Source: Zoogloeaceae bacterium (GTDB lineage Bacteria > Pseudomonadota > Gammaproteobacteria > Burkholderiales > Rhodocyclaceae). Taken from it: a stretch of 46,734 bases of DNA. Below are positions 24,939 to 32,855 of the stretch, in pieces; the stretch's first letter is position 1, and each line of letters opens with the position of its first letter. The stretch lies in NCBI GenBank assembly GCA_031290955.1, contig JAISLJ010000136.1, positions 1 to 46,734 of the forward strand, in the 5' to 3' direction. A program made the translations under genes and the position numbers. The notes beneath the pieces were generated by a model that did no database searches, was not told the origin of the DNA, and saw only the letters and a program-made list of their open reading frames with translations.

Positions 24939-25412
24939 ATGAACAGGAAACAATGTGGATTCTTACAAGGAAAGATTGGGATTTCGGAAGGGTTTCCTCC
25001 TTCTGGAAAGCATGCCGGTTTTTCCCTTATTGAACTGATGGTGGTGGTGGCGGTCATTGTGATCCTCGCGGCGATCGCCATTCCCGCCTATCAGGATTAC
25101 ACCTACCGCGTGAATCGCTCCGAGTGCGAATCTGTCATGCAGCAGGCTGCCGCTACGCTGGAACAGCGCCACACAGCCCGGAACAGCTACCTCACTACGG
25201 GCAGTGCGCATGATGGAAGCCTGCCAAAACGCTGCGGCGAAAAACAGCAAACGTATGGAGTGACCTACTCGATCGCATCGACGGGGCTAAGTTTCACAAT
25301 CAAGGCCACTCCTGCAGGAAGACAGGTAAATGATAGATGTGGTTCTCTGCAATTGACGAATCAGGGCGTGAAAAGCGCACAAAACGGCACGGTGGAAAGC
25401 TGCTGGCGCTAG
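24939..25412 (+). CDS. pilE: Type IV pilin, PilE-like (second copy)
   Basis: The protein has 157 residues, with a 27-residue leader ending KHAG, then FSLIELMVVVAVIVILAAIA with Glu5, and PAYQDYTYRVNRSECESVM. It shares with the first copy four cysteines in the same order, the TPAGRQVNDRCGSLQL block and the last residues CWR, so the two arose by tandem duplication followed by divergence. AAGGAGG lies nine bases before the ATG. It is the last gene of the pilus operon, followed by a hairpin. Confidence 0.85.
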   Translation: MNRKQCGFLQGKIGISEGFPPSGKHAGFSLIELMVVVAVIVILAAIAIPAYQDYTYRVNRSECESVMQQAAATLEQRHTARNSYLTTGSAHDGSLPKRCGEKQQTYGVTYSIASTGLSFTIKATPAGRQVNDRCGSLQLTNQGVKSAQNGTVESCWR

Positions 25413-25425
25413 GACGGATGTTCCG

Positions 25426-25466
25426 GGAAAAGGAAGGGGCGCACAAGAGCCTCTCTTCCTTTTTCC
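25426..25466 (+). terminator. Hairpin after the pilus operon
   Basis: GGAAAAGGAAG (25426-25436) pairs with CTTCCTTTTTCC (25455-25466), one extra T in the right arm. The T-run lies within the arm rather than after it, so termination is plausible but not classical. Confidence 0.4.
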
Positions 25467-25513
25467 TCTGTGCGGGGAGCACTGGGTGCGACGCCTGTGC
25501 TGTTCTTTTGGGA

Positions 25514-25519
25514 TATAAT
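25514..25519 (+). promoter_or_regulatory. -10 element before the receiver-domain gene
   Basis: A perfect TATAAT lies 70 bases upstream of the ATG at 25590. No convincing -35 is visible at 16-18 bp. Confidence 0.4.
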
Positions 25520-25589
25520 GAAATCCTTGTCGGTTTGACGGCCTTGATACAGGTGAGGACAAGGTTTTTTGCACAGGGGGGATTTCATC

Positions 25590-26834
25590 ATGGGATTATT
25601 CGATTTATTCAGCAACATCATCTTTGGTTCTTCCGCCCGTGAGCCGGAAAGTTCCTACGGCGAGCAGGAACGCAGGCTGGAAGCGCACATCAATCCAAGG
25701 GAAGGGACGCGCGTCCTGATTGTGGATGATTCCCCGACCATTGCCGCCGTCCTCAGGCGTTTTCTGGATGCGGCGGGCTGTTTCTGCATGGAAGCGCCGG
25801 ATGCCAAGGTCGGGCTTGAGCTGGCGCTTACCCAGAAGCCGGAATTGGTCTTTCTGGATATCGTCATGCCGGGCATCAATGGCTTTGCCGCGTTGCGCGC
25901 CCTGCGCCGCAATGCCCGCACCAAGGATATTCCTATCATCATGATGAGTGGCAACGAACAGGCTACGGCGCAGTTCTTCGGCACCAACATCGGAGCGGAT
26001 GATTTCATGAAGAAACCATTTTCGCGTGATGAGGTGTTCAGTCGCATTGAGCGTCTGCTGGACGAAAACGGCATTCCCCGCCGCTTGTATGACGAAAATG
26101 GGCATGTGCAGGGTGTGCCAGGGCACAATATTCCGTCCGTTCCCGCTCCCCCTGCGGAGTTTGCGTTCCAGCCGCAGCCGTCGCAGTTCGTTCATACCCC
26201 GCAAGCTTTTGCGCAAGCGCCGGTGCAGAACCAGCCGCTTGCGCAGAATCCGTCTCCAAAGCAGGGCCAGACGCCTGTTCAGGGGCATGTGTTTCAGGTT
26301 CAGCCGCCCATTGAGAATCTGCCGCCCGTTCCTGCCCAGAAGGGCGCGGGGGACATCGATTTCGATCTTTCTATTTTCGATGTGGAACTGCCGTCAAAAC
26401 CCGGCGCACGACCGCAAAAACCGACCGCACCGCAGCAAACGACCATATCCAGCGCGCCGCCGCAACTCTCCATCGTGCCTCCGGTCGTGCCGCCCGTGCC
26501 GCAACAACAAGCAGCGCCAGTTTTGGCCGTGGTGTCCGCGCCCGCGCCGGAATTACTCTCCCGGGCCCCGGTCGGTTCATCGCCACGAACGGCCCCGCAA
26601 ACGCCGCAGCCTGTGGCGCAATTGTCGCAAATGGAACTTCTGACGAAGATCGCCGCCATCGCGCAACAGGCGCAAGCCAATCCCGCTTTGCTGGTTGAGC
26701 TTTCTGCCCTGACCACCCAACTGGCCGCGCTCTCGTCTCCACAATCTCCGCTCCAGCAGACTGTTTCCTACCTTCCCGCCTCTGATCCGGATGAAGACGA
26801 GGATCCCCCGCCCTTGAACATCGCGCAGGAATAG
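25590..26834 (+). CDS. Response regulator receiver protein with long Pro/Gln-rich tail
   Basis: The protein has 414 residues. Residues about 40-160 form a CheY-like receiver domain with all key residues: the acidic pair in LIVDDSP, the phosphorylated Asp in LVFLDIVMPG, the Ser of IMMSGN and the Lys of DFMKKPF. From about 190 to 340 the sequence is rich in Pro, Gln and Ala with many PQ and PV repeats and looks disordered. Residues about 350-390 form an amphipathic helical stretch (SQMELLTKIAAIAQQAQANP), ending in an acidic DPDEDEDPPP. No DNA-binding or enzymatic output domain is recognised. AGGGGGG lies eight bases before the ATG. Its position after the pilus genes suggests PilG/PilH-like control of motility, which is inference. 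Confidence 0.75.
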   Translation: MGLFDLFSNIIFGSSAREPESSYGEQERRLEAHINPREGTRVLIVDDSPTIAAVLRRFLDAAGCFCMEAPDAKVGLELALTQKPELVFLDIVMPGINGFAALRALRRNARTKDIPIIMMSGNEQATAQFFGTNIGADDFMKKPFSRDEVFSRIERLLDENGIPRRLYDENGHVQGVPGHNIPSVPAPPAEFAFQPQPSQFVHTPQAFAQAPVQNQPLAQNPSPKQGQTPVQGHVFQVQPPIENLPPVPAQKGAGDIDFDLSIFDVELPSKPGARPQKPTAPQQTTISSAPPQLSIVPPVVPPVPQQQAAPVLAVVSAPAPELLSRAPVGSSPRTAPQTPQPVAQLSQMELLTKIAAIAQQAQANPALLVELSALTTQLAALSSPQSPLQQTVSYLPASDPDEDEDPPPLNIAQE

Positions 26835-26980
26835 CTTGCGCGGGGCGGGCTTGGCCCCTCTCTCCGCCAAAGAAGACGGGGGCTGCGCTTGTGACGGGAT
26901 CGGTTGCATGACGCTTTGGGCTGTACGTTTCCCGCATTGCCGGGTATAGTCAATGTTTTGCATGTCCGGAAGGAATTGAC

Positions 26981-28249
26981 ATGATTGCCCGCAAGACCCC
27001 TACCCAATCCACTCCATCCGCCGAATCTCCCGCCGAAAAGGGGAATCCGCCATTGGTCGAAACGTCCGTGGCGGAACAAACGCCCGCCGCCGGAAATTCC
27101 CCTCGCCCCGCGCCAGAGAAGGACGCCATCCACAGCGGTGCCGTTCGCCGGGCGCGCGCTGGCGACATTGCGACTTCGCGCACGCCGGACGGCATCGAGA
27201 CCTTCGAGGTGACCAAGGCGGTGGATGCCGCGCAGAAATCCAAGGAGATTGCCCTGGCCGAGATCCTGAAACAATCGACACGCGAACAGACGATCCAGTC
27301 CGCCAGCACCGTGCTGGAAACCATCCTGAACGGCGCTTCCCCGGATGACGTGGAAGCCCTGCGCGATGCCTTCCTGAAGAAGATCGAAAACACCGCTGTC
27401 TGCTTGCCGGTCAAGCCGGATGACGAACTTTCCTCCGATTGGCGCAAGGGCGGCTATCCGTACAAGAACCTGATGTCGCGTAAAAACTACGAAAAGCAGA
27501 AGTACCAGCTTCAGGTCGAACTGCTGAAATTACAGGCATGGGTGAAGGAAACCGGGCAGCGCATCCTGATCCTCTTCGAGGGCCGGGACGCAGCCGGCAA
27601 GGGCGGCACCATCAAGCGTTTCATGGAGCACCTGAACCCGCGTGGCGCTTCCGTGGTGGCGCTCGAAAAGCCTTCGGATGTGGAACGCGGGCAGTGGTAT
27701 TTCCAGCGTTACATCCAGCATCTGCCCAGTTCCGGCGAGATCGTGCTGCTTGACCGTTCCTGGTACAACCGGGCGGGCGTGGAGCATGTCATGGGTTTCT
27801 GCACGGCGGACGAATACGCCGAATTCATGCGCCAGTGTCCGGAACTTGAACGCAACCTCGTGCGCAGCGGCACTTTTCTTATCAAATTCTGGTTCTCCGT
27901 GAGCCGCGCCGAGCAGCGCCGCCGCTTCAAGGAACGCGAGAACCATCCATTGAAACAGTGGAAACTCTCGCCCATTGACATGGCCTCCCTCGATAAATGG
28001 GATGAATACACCAAGGCGAAGGAAGCCATGTTCTTCTACACGGATACGGCGGACGCCCCCTGGACGGTGGTGAAATCCGATTGCAAGAAGCGGGCGCGTT
28101 TGAATGCCATGCGTTACGTCCTGCACAAGATTCCCTACGCCAACAAGGATCTGAACCGCATCGGCCCCCTGGACCCTCTCCTGGTCGGACGCGCCAATGT
28201 GGTCTATGAAAAGGGCGAACAGGAAAGCATTGCCGCGCCCATCCTGTAG
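26981..28249 (+). CDS. ppk2: Polyphosphate kinase 2 (PPK2 family)
   Basis: The protein has 422 residues. The C-terminal 270 residues are a PPK2 kinase, using polyphosphate to phosphorylate nucleoside diphosphates (or the reverse). The Walker A-type loop GRDAAGKGGTIKRF is at 201-214, the Walker B/lid region is LLDRSWYNRAGVE, and the family motif is WFSVSRAEQRRRF. The single-domain form suggests class I (NDP-specific), which is an inference. The first 150 residues are a Pro/Ser/Ala-rich then helical extension not needed for catalysis. GGAAGGA lies shortly before the ATG. It stands next to miaA with 17 bp between, so read-through is possible. Confidence 0.9.
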   Translation: MIARKTPTQSTPSAESPAEKGNPPLVETSVAEQTPAAGNSPRPAPEKDAIHSGAVRRARAGDIATSRTPDGIETFEVTKAVDAAQKSKEIALAEILKQSTREQTIQSASTVLETILNGASPDDVEALRDAFLKKIENTAVCLPVKPDDELSSDWRKGGYPYKNLMSRKNYEKQKYQLQVELLKLQAWVKETGQRILILFEGRDAAGKGGTIKRFMEHLNPRGASVVALEKPSDVERGQWYFQRYIQHLPSSGEIVLLDRSWYNRAGVEHVMGFCTADEYAEFMRQCPELERNLVRSGTFLIKFWFSVSRAEQRRRFKERENHPLKQWKLSPIDMASLDKWDEYTKAKEAMFFYTDTADAPWTVVKSDCKKRARLNAMRYVLHKIPYANKDLNRIGPLDPLLVGRANVVYEKGEQESIAAPIL

Positions 28250-28266
28250 TTTTTTTGGGACGTTCG

Positions 28267-29292
28267 ATGCCAACAGCGCCTTCCGGAATCCCGGAAGCAA
28301 CAATGGCGGAGGGCCAGGTGCCTCCCGCCATTTTGCTGATGGGGCCGACCGCAAGCGGCAAGACCACGCTGGCGCTGGCGCTGGCGCGCCGCTTTCCTGT
28401 GGAGATCATCAGTGTTGATTCGGCGCTGGTCTTCAAGGATATGGACATTGGCACCGCCAAGCCGAACAAGGCGACGCTGGCGGCCTTTCCGCACCGCCTG
28501 ATCGACCTCATCACGCCGGAAGAAGTCTATTCCGCCGCCCGTTTCCGAGAAGAGGCGCTGCTCGCCATGCGCGAGATCACGGAGCGGGGCGCGGTTCCGC
28601 TTCTGGTGGGCGGCACCATGCTCTACTACAAGGCGCTTCTCGAAGGATTGGCCGAGTTGCCGCAGGCCGACCCGCAACTGCGCGCCCGGCTGGACGCGGA
28701 AGCGGCAGAGAAGGGTTGGCCTGCCCTGCATGCGGAACTGGCGCGGCGCGACCCGGAAACTGCGGCGCGCCTTGATCCCACGGATCGCCAGCGCATCCAG
28801 CGGGCGCTGGAAATCTGCCTTGCGAGCGGACGCGCCATGTCCGAACTCCTGGCCCAGGGGAAAAGCGGCCCCCCGCCTTGCCGCTTCCTGAAACTCGCCC
28901 TGCTGCCTGCGGAGCGTTCCGTCCTGCACGAGCGCATCGCCCGGCGTTTCCAGGCCATGCTGGAAGGCGGCCTGATCGAAGAAGTGGAGACCCTGCGCCG
29001 TCGCTACCGCCTGCATCCCGACCTGCCTTCCATGCGCGCGGTCGGTTATCGTCAGGTGTGGGCGTGGATGGAGGGCGCATACGCGGATCGCGCCGAACTC
29101 GTCAATCGCGGCATCTACGCCACCCGCCAGCTTGCCAAGCGCCAGATCACCTGGCTTGCCAACAGCCTCCCCGGCGAACCCTGCGACTGCCTCGCCCCCG
29201 ATCTGGAATCCCGCGTCGCCAGACGGGTCGAGGAATTTTTGCGGGGGGGATGCGTCGGAGGAGAAAGCCGCAAGGCAATACTCCGCCGTTGA
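28267..29292 (+). CDS. miaA: tRNA dimethylallyltransferase
   Basis: This enzyme transfers a dimethylallyl group to N6 of A37 in tRNAs reading UNN codons, the first step to ms2i6A. From the ATG at 28267 it has 341 residues. The P-loop is LLMGPTASGKTTLAL. The family motifs ISVDSALVFKDMDIGTAKP, PHRLID and LLVGGTMLYYKALLEGL follow, and SMRAVGYRQVW with RQLAKRQITWL closes the catalytic part. Family members normally have SAQVY or DSRQVY where SALVF stands. A later ATG at 28303 also has a plausible ribosome site and would remove a 12-residue non-conserved start. A G7 run near the end (29243-29249) lies in the variable tail. Confidence 0.93.
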   Translation: MPTAPSGIPEATMAEGQVPPAILLMGPTASGKTTLALALARRFPVEIISVDSALVFKDMDIGTAKPNKATLAAFPHRLIDLITPEEVYSAARFREEALLAMREITERGAVPLLVGGTMLYYKALLEGLAELPQADPQLRARLDAEAAEKGWPALHAELARRDPETAARLDPTDRQRIQRALEICLASGRAMSELLAQGKSGPPPCRFLKLALLPAERSVLHERIARRFQAMLEGGLIEEVETLRRRYRLHPDLPSMRAVGYRQVWAWMEGAYADRAELVNRGIYATRQLAKRQITWLANSLPGEPCDCLAPDLESRVARRVEEFLRGGCVGGESRKAILRR

Positions 29293-29407
29293 TTGCCGTT
29301 GCATTGATGATTCCGGAAGTGTAGGATGCGCGGGTAGGTGTGCTGGGCGGACTGAATCAGCGCTTCGCGCCATTTTCCCCTTCACTGTGTTTTCTCCAGG
29401 AGATGTC

Positions 29408-30035
29408 ATGCGCAAAATCATGCAATTTGTCGCGGTCAGTTGCCGCGCTTGCCGTTGCTGCCTGCGGCAATCCCAAGGATGCCAACAAGGCCAATTTTTC
29501 CAAGGCGATTCAGGCGTATCTGGATACGCAACCTGCCCTTTGCGTGGAAGTTCCCTTTGGCCGTGAGGGCCGTAAGCTCCCTGTTGTGATACAGGAGCAG
29601 AAGGGGAATGAGAAGGATCGTGCGGAGGCGCTTGTCGAAGCGGGGCTTCTGGGCAAGCGGGAAACCGAGGTCAAATCCATATGGAGTATCCGCGAGGAGA
29701 TGGTGCCCGCAACAGAATATCAGGCCACGGCGCTTGGCAAGCAATATCTGGTCACGGAAAAATCCGGTTCTTCCAGTTTCTGCACCGGAAAATACAAGCT
29801 GACCGGCATCGACAATTTCACCGAACCCGCCTCGAACCAGTGGGTGAGCGCAACGATGTCGCAGGCAACATTCCGGTACGAGATCACGGACCTTGCCGAT
29901 TGGACGCAATCCGAAAAGCTGCGCGCCGCTGATGAATGGACATTCAAGGCGCTTGAAAAAAATCAGGACAAGGCCGTGCTCGTCCTGACCAATGAAGGAT
30001 GGATTCACGAACGCCTGCTCAAGCTCAACCAGTGA
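29408..30035 (+). CDS. Putative lipoprotein, frameshifted in the signal peptide
   Basis: The family is not recognised. The main frame encodes a signal-like segment RSVAALAVAACGN with a lipobox (AVAAC). A 190-residue mature part follows, with two further cysteines and many charged residues, and no known motif. The best start by ribosome binding site is ATG 29408 (AGGAG five bases upstream), reading MRKIMQF, but that frame is one base off the rest. Dropping one base near 29427-29431 gives MRKIMQFSRSVAALAVAACG, an ideal lipoprotein signal. The only in-frame ATG (29403) overlaps the end of the AGGAG and would be translated poorly. Either an indel or an assembly error has split the start from the body. 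It would be an outer- or inner-membrane lipoprotein if intact. Confidence 0.6.
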
Positions 30036-30114
30036 CGCTCCAGAATTGCCGTCCCCAGTGCCCGGTGGTAGGATTCCTCCGTTTTGTGCGGCGGGGCGAA
30101 GGGAACGAAACATC

Positions 30115-31389
30115 ATGAATATTGTCATCCGGAACGGGCGGCTGGTCGACCCGAAGGCGGCGCTGGATGCGCCTTTGAATCTCTATCTGGCCGAAGGTCG
30201 GGTTGCGGGGATCGGACGGGTGCCGGAGGGATTTGTCGCCGAGCGGGAAATCGATGCCGCAGGGCTTGTCGTGGCGCCGGGGCTGATTGATCTTTCCGCG
30301 CGCCCCGTCCGGCTCGAAAGCGAGTTGACCGCCGCAGTTGCTGGCGGCGTCACCACGCTTGTCTGCCCGCCCGATCTGGACCCGATTCTGGATGAGCCGG
30401 AGTTGATCGAGCGTTTGCGGCGCGAATCCGCCGACCTGGCCCTGGCGCGTCTCCTGCCGCTGGGGGCCTTGACGCAGGGTCTTGCAGGCGAGCGTCTTTC
30501 GGAGATGGCGGGCCTGAAGCGGGCGGGCGCGATTGCCTTTTCGCAGGGCAAGCGCCCGATTCTGGATACGCAGGCATTGTTGCGGGCCTTTGAATATGCC
30601 GCAACCTTTGGTTTTTCCGTCTGGTTGCAGCCCCAGGATTATTATCTTTCCCGCAGCGGTTTCGCGCATGATGGCGAGGTTTCCGCGCGGTTGGGGCTGG
30701 CGGGCATTCCGGTAAGCGCCGAGACGGTCGCCATTGCGACAACGCTCACGCTTGCCGCAGATACGCGGGTGCGCCTGCATCTGCGCCGCCTTTCCTCTGC
30801 TGCGGGCATCGCGATGGTGAAGAAGGCCCAGGACGAGGGCGTGGCGGTGACGTGCGATGTTGGCATTCATCACCTTTTGCTTTCCGAGGCGGATATCGGC
30901 TTTTTCGATGCGCAGGCTCGTTTCGATCCGCCGCTCCGGAGCCTTGCCGACCAGGAAAAACTGGGGGAAGGCGTGGCGCTGGGCGTGGCCGCGCTCTGTT
31001 CCGACCACACGCCCCTGGATCAGGATCACAAGCTGAAAGCCTTTGGCGAAGCCAGTCCCGGCGCAACAGGACTGGAACTTCTCCTGCCGCTCACGCTGGA
31101 ATGGGCGCGGCGGGCGGGACGCTCCCACCTCGAAGCCCTGGCCCCGCTCACCGCCCACCCCGCCGCCATCCTGGGCCGGGACGATCTGGGCCATCTGGGC
31201 GTGGGCGCGGCGGCGGACGTGATCCTTTTCGATCCCGAAGCCCGTTGGGAAGTCAAGGCCAGCACCCTCAAGAGTTTCGGCAAGAACTCGCCCTTCCTGA
31301 ACCAAACCCTTGCCGGACAAATCCAGATGACGCTCATCGGTGGGCGGATTGTCCATGCGGAGAACGAATGCCAGGAATTGCAGGGTTGA
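30115..31389 (+). CDS. pyrX: Non-catalytic dihydroorotase homologue (PyrX/PyrC')
   Basis: The protein has 424 residues of the amidohydrolase superfamily, beginning MNIVIRNGRLVDPKAALDAP. Where active dihydroorotases have the metal-binding HxH (GLIDLHVHLREPG) this protein has GLIDLSARPVRLE, so the first two zinc ligands are gone. The lysine/histidine region is also altered (DVGIHHLLL), while CSDHTPLD near the C-terminal end is kept. This matches PyrX, which in Pseudomonas-type organisms is a structural partner of aspartate carbamoyltransferase (PyrB) in pyrimidine synthesis. pyrB normally lies directly upstream, but here the neighbour is an unrelated lipoprotein gene. AAGGGA precedes the ATG; an upstream frame-open start at 29992 overlaps the previous gene. 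Confidence 0.82.
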   Translation: MNIVIRNGRLVDPKAALDAPLNLYLAEGRVAGIGRVPEGFVAEREIDAAGLVVAPGLIDLSARPVRLESELTAAVAGGVTTLVCPPDLDPILDEPELIERLRRESADLALARLLPLGALTQGLAGERLSEMAGLKRAGAIAFSQGKRPILDTQALLRAFEYAATFGFSVWLQPQDYYLSRSGFAHDGEVSARLGLAGIPVSAETVAIATTLTLAADTRVRLHLRRLSSAAGIAMVKKAQDEGVAVTCDVGIHHLLLSEADIGFFDAQARFDPPLRSLADQEKLGEGVALGVAALCSDHTPLDQDHKLKAFGEASPGATGLELLLPLTLEWARRAGRSHLEALAPLTAHPAAILGRDDLGHLGVGAAADVILFDPEARWEVKASTLKSFGKNSPFLNQTLAGQIQMTLIGGRIVHAENECQELQG

Positions 31390-31437
31390 GGGGAAGCGCT
31401 GCCGATAGCAAGGATGGCAAGGCCGCCGCAATCTGTC

Positions 31438-32139
31438 TCAATAGCTCATGCACACCGTGTAGCGTGTGCCGTCTGCGTAAGGGTCGGGGGAGGCGTTTTG
31501 AGCGCCGGTGGCTTGGCTTGTGCCGTTCGCCTGGGCAATGGCTTGCAGGGAACCGGCATCTGGCTTGCCGTCGTCCATGTTGATGTCCAGTTGCAGGGCG
31601 AGCTTGCCGTCGATGGAATCCGAACAGGCGTAGAAACTGCTGCCCGGCATGCTGACCAGCGGGCGTTCGCCGCTTACGCCAAACCTGCCGCCTTCGGCAT
31701 TGCTCGGCAGGGCCGCCGTGGCAAAGCTGGCGAAATCCGTGGAACCCGTGGCAAGATTGGCCCGGCGCAGGTGTTCCCAGACAAGGATTGATTCATCCGT
31801 TATGTTCTCGGAATTCCACCGTCCGTTGATGACGCCATTGCCGTTGCCCTCGTGCCCGCCCGTGATCTGCCAGCGGGAAACCGCGGTGTTGTCGTCGCCG
31901 GGCAGGCGGCGGAATTTGTCCTGGTAACCGTACAACATCACCTGCGCGTTGCGGAAATCGTTGCCGATGTTCTTTACCTTGGCGTTGTTGATGAGTTCCT
32001 GTCCCTTCAGGACACCGCCGATCAAAAGACCGATGATGACAAGGACGATGGCAATCTCGACCAAGGTAAAGCCGGATGCCTTGCGGGAAGCGTTGGGAAA
32101 ATCTTTGGGGAAAGTCTTGGGGAAGTGCCTGTTTTTCAT
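31438..32139 (-). CDS. Type II/MSHA-like pseudopilin (GspG-like)
   Basis: This 233-residue prepilin is the last gene of the second pilus operon. A 23-residue leader ending RKASG precedes FTLVEIAIVLVIIGLLIGGV with Glu5. The following KGQELINNAKVKNIGNDFRN and the loop DDNTAVSRWQITGG are typical of pseudopilins found beside GspE/GspF-type genes. The C-terminal part contains LDINMDDGKPDAGS, a possible calcium site, and two cysteines forming a likely disulfide (FYACSDS, YTVCMSY). It starts 35 bp after the stop of the upstream gene. It could be the major subunit of this pilus. Confidence 0.78.
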   Translation of the reverse strand: MKNRHFPKTFPKDFPNASRKASGFTLVEIAIVLVIIGLLIGGVLKGQELINNAKVKNIGNDFRNAQVMLYGYQDKFRRLPGDDNTAVSRWQITGGHEGNGNGVINGRWNSENITDESILVWEHLRRANLATGSTDFASFATAALPSNAEGGRFGVSGERPLVSMPGSSFYACSDSIDGKLALQLDINMDDGKPDAGSLQAIAQANGTSQATGAQNASPDPYADGTRYTVCMSY

Positions 32140-32174
32140 GATGCGCTCCTTGCGTGTGGTGGGGAAAGGGAAGG

Positions 32175-32855
32175 TCAGAGTGCGCGCCCGGCGGCGATCA
32201 GGCGGTTGAAGAGCAGGGGACGGGCGAGCCAGTGCAGGCGGTCGTCGAATTCTGGCGTTGGCGTGCCGGATTCGTAGTCGCCGCCGATGGCCTCGAAACT
32301 ATCGTTGCGCCCGTCAGGCCGGGCATTGGGGCCGATGGAATAAAAAATGGCGACGGGGCGCTCGTCCGCCGTGGTGAGATATGCGCCCTCGTGGTTGCGC
32401 ACCCGCAGCACGCCAGCCTCGCCCCCGGAAGCGCCGCCCAGCGGCGTGGCAAGGGTGATGGGCGCGGCGGCATTAGCGAAATTGGCGTCTACCCGGTAAC
32501 GCCAGCGCATCCCCCAAGGGTCGCTTTCCGTGAGGCCCAGCGTCTTGAAGGGGAGAAAGCCTTCCGCCTGCGGCTGTGCGCAGGAAACATCCGCGCGGCC
32601 ATATTCCGGCGCGGCGGCATCCTGCCCGGTATCCGGACAGGGGAGGACTCCGTGGATGGCGGCATAGCCCAGGAGGGCGTCACGAATCTCGCGCAACGCC
32701 GCTTCGGCGGCCCGGCCCTCGCTGATGTCACGCGCTGCGGAGAGCGGCAGCAGCATTCCGCCCATGAGCAGGCCCAGGACAACCATGACAACAGCGATTT
32801 CCACCAGGGTAAACCCTGGCGGCGCGGGAGATTTTGCGTTCGTGGCGCGCTTCAT
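32175..32855 (-). CDS. Prepilin-like minor pseudopilin
   Basis: The protein has 226 residues, with a 14-residue leader ending APPG, then FTLVEIAVVMVVLGLLMGGM with Glu5. The body has LREIRDALLGYAAIHGVLPCPDTG, a motif shared with the next gene upstream (ALLGYAAAYPEIR...LPCPDTG), so the two proteins are related in their globular domains. The start overlaps the upstream stop by four bases (ATGA), which means translational coupling. The C-terminus RPLLFNRLIAAGRAL is also typical. It is probably a minor pilin of the same fibre. Confidence 0.78.
   Translation of the reverse strand: MKRATNAKSPAPPGFTLVEIAVVMVVLGLLMGGMLLPLSAARDISEGRAAEAALREIRDALLGYAAIHGVLPCPDTGQDAAAPEYGRADVSCAQPQAEGFLPFKTLGLTESDPWGMRWRYRVDANFANAAAPITLATPLGGASGGEAGVLRVRNHEGAYLTTADERPVAIFYSIGPNARPDGRNDSFEAIGGDYESGTPTPEFDDRLHWLARPLLFNRLIAAGRAL

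Noticed and set aside
21545..25081. Minus-strand open frame of 1178 codons opposite pilY1 and pilE
   Set aside because: It is a shadow frame in GC-rich DNA; pilY1 and the pilins on the plus strand have clear domains and ribosome sites.
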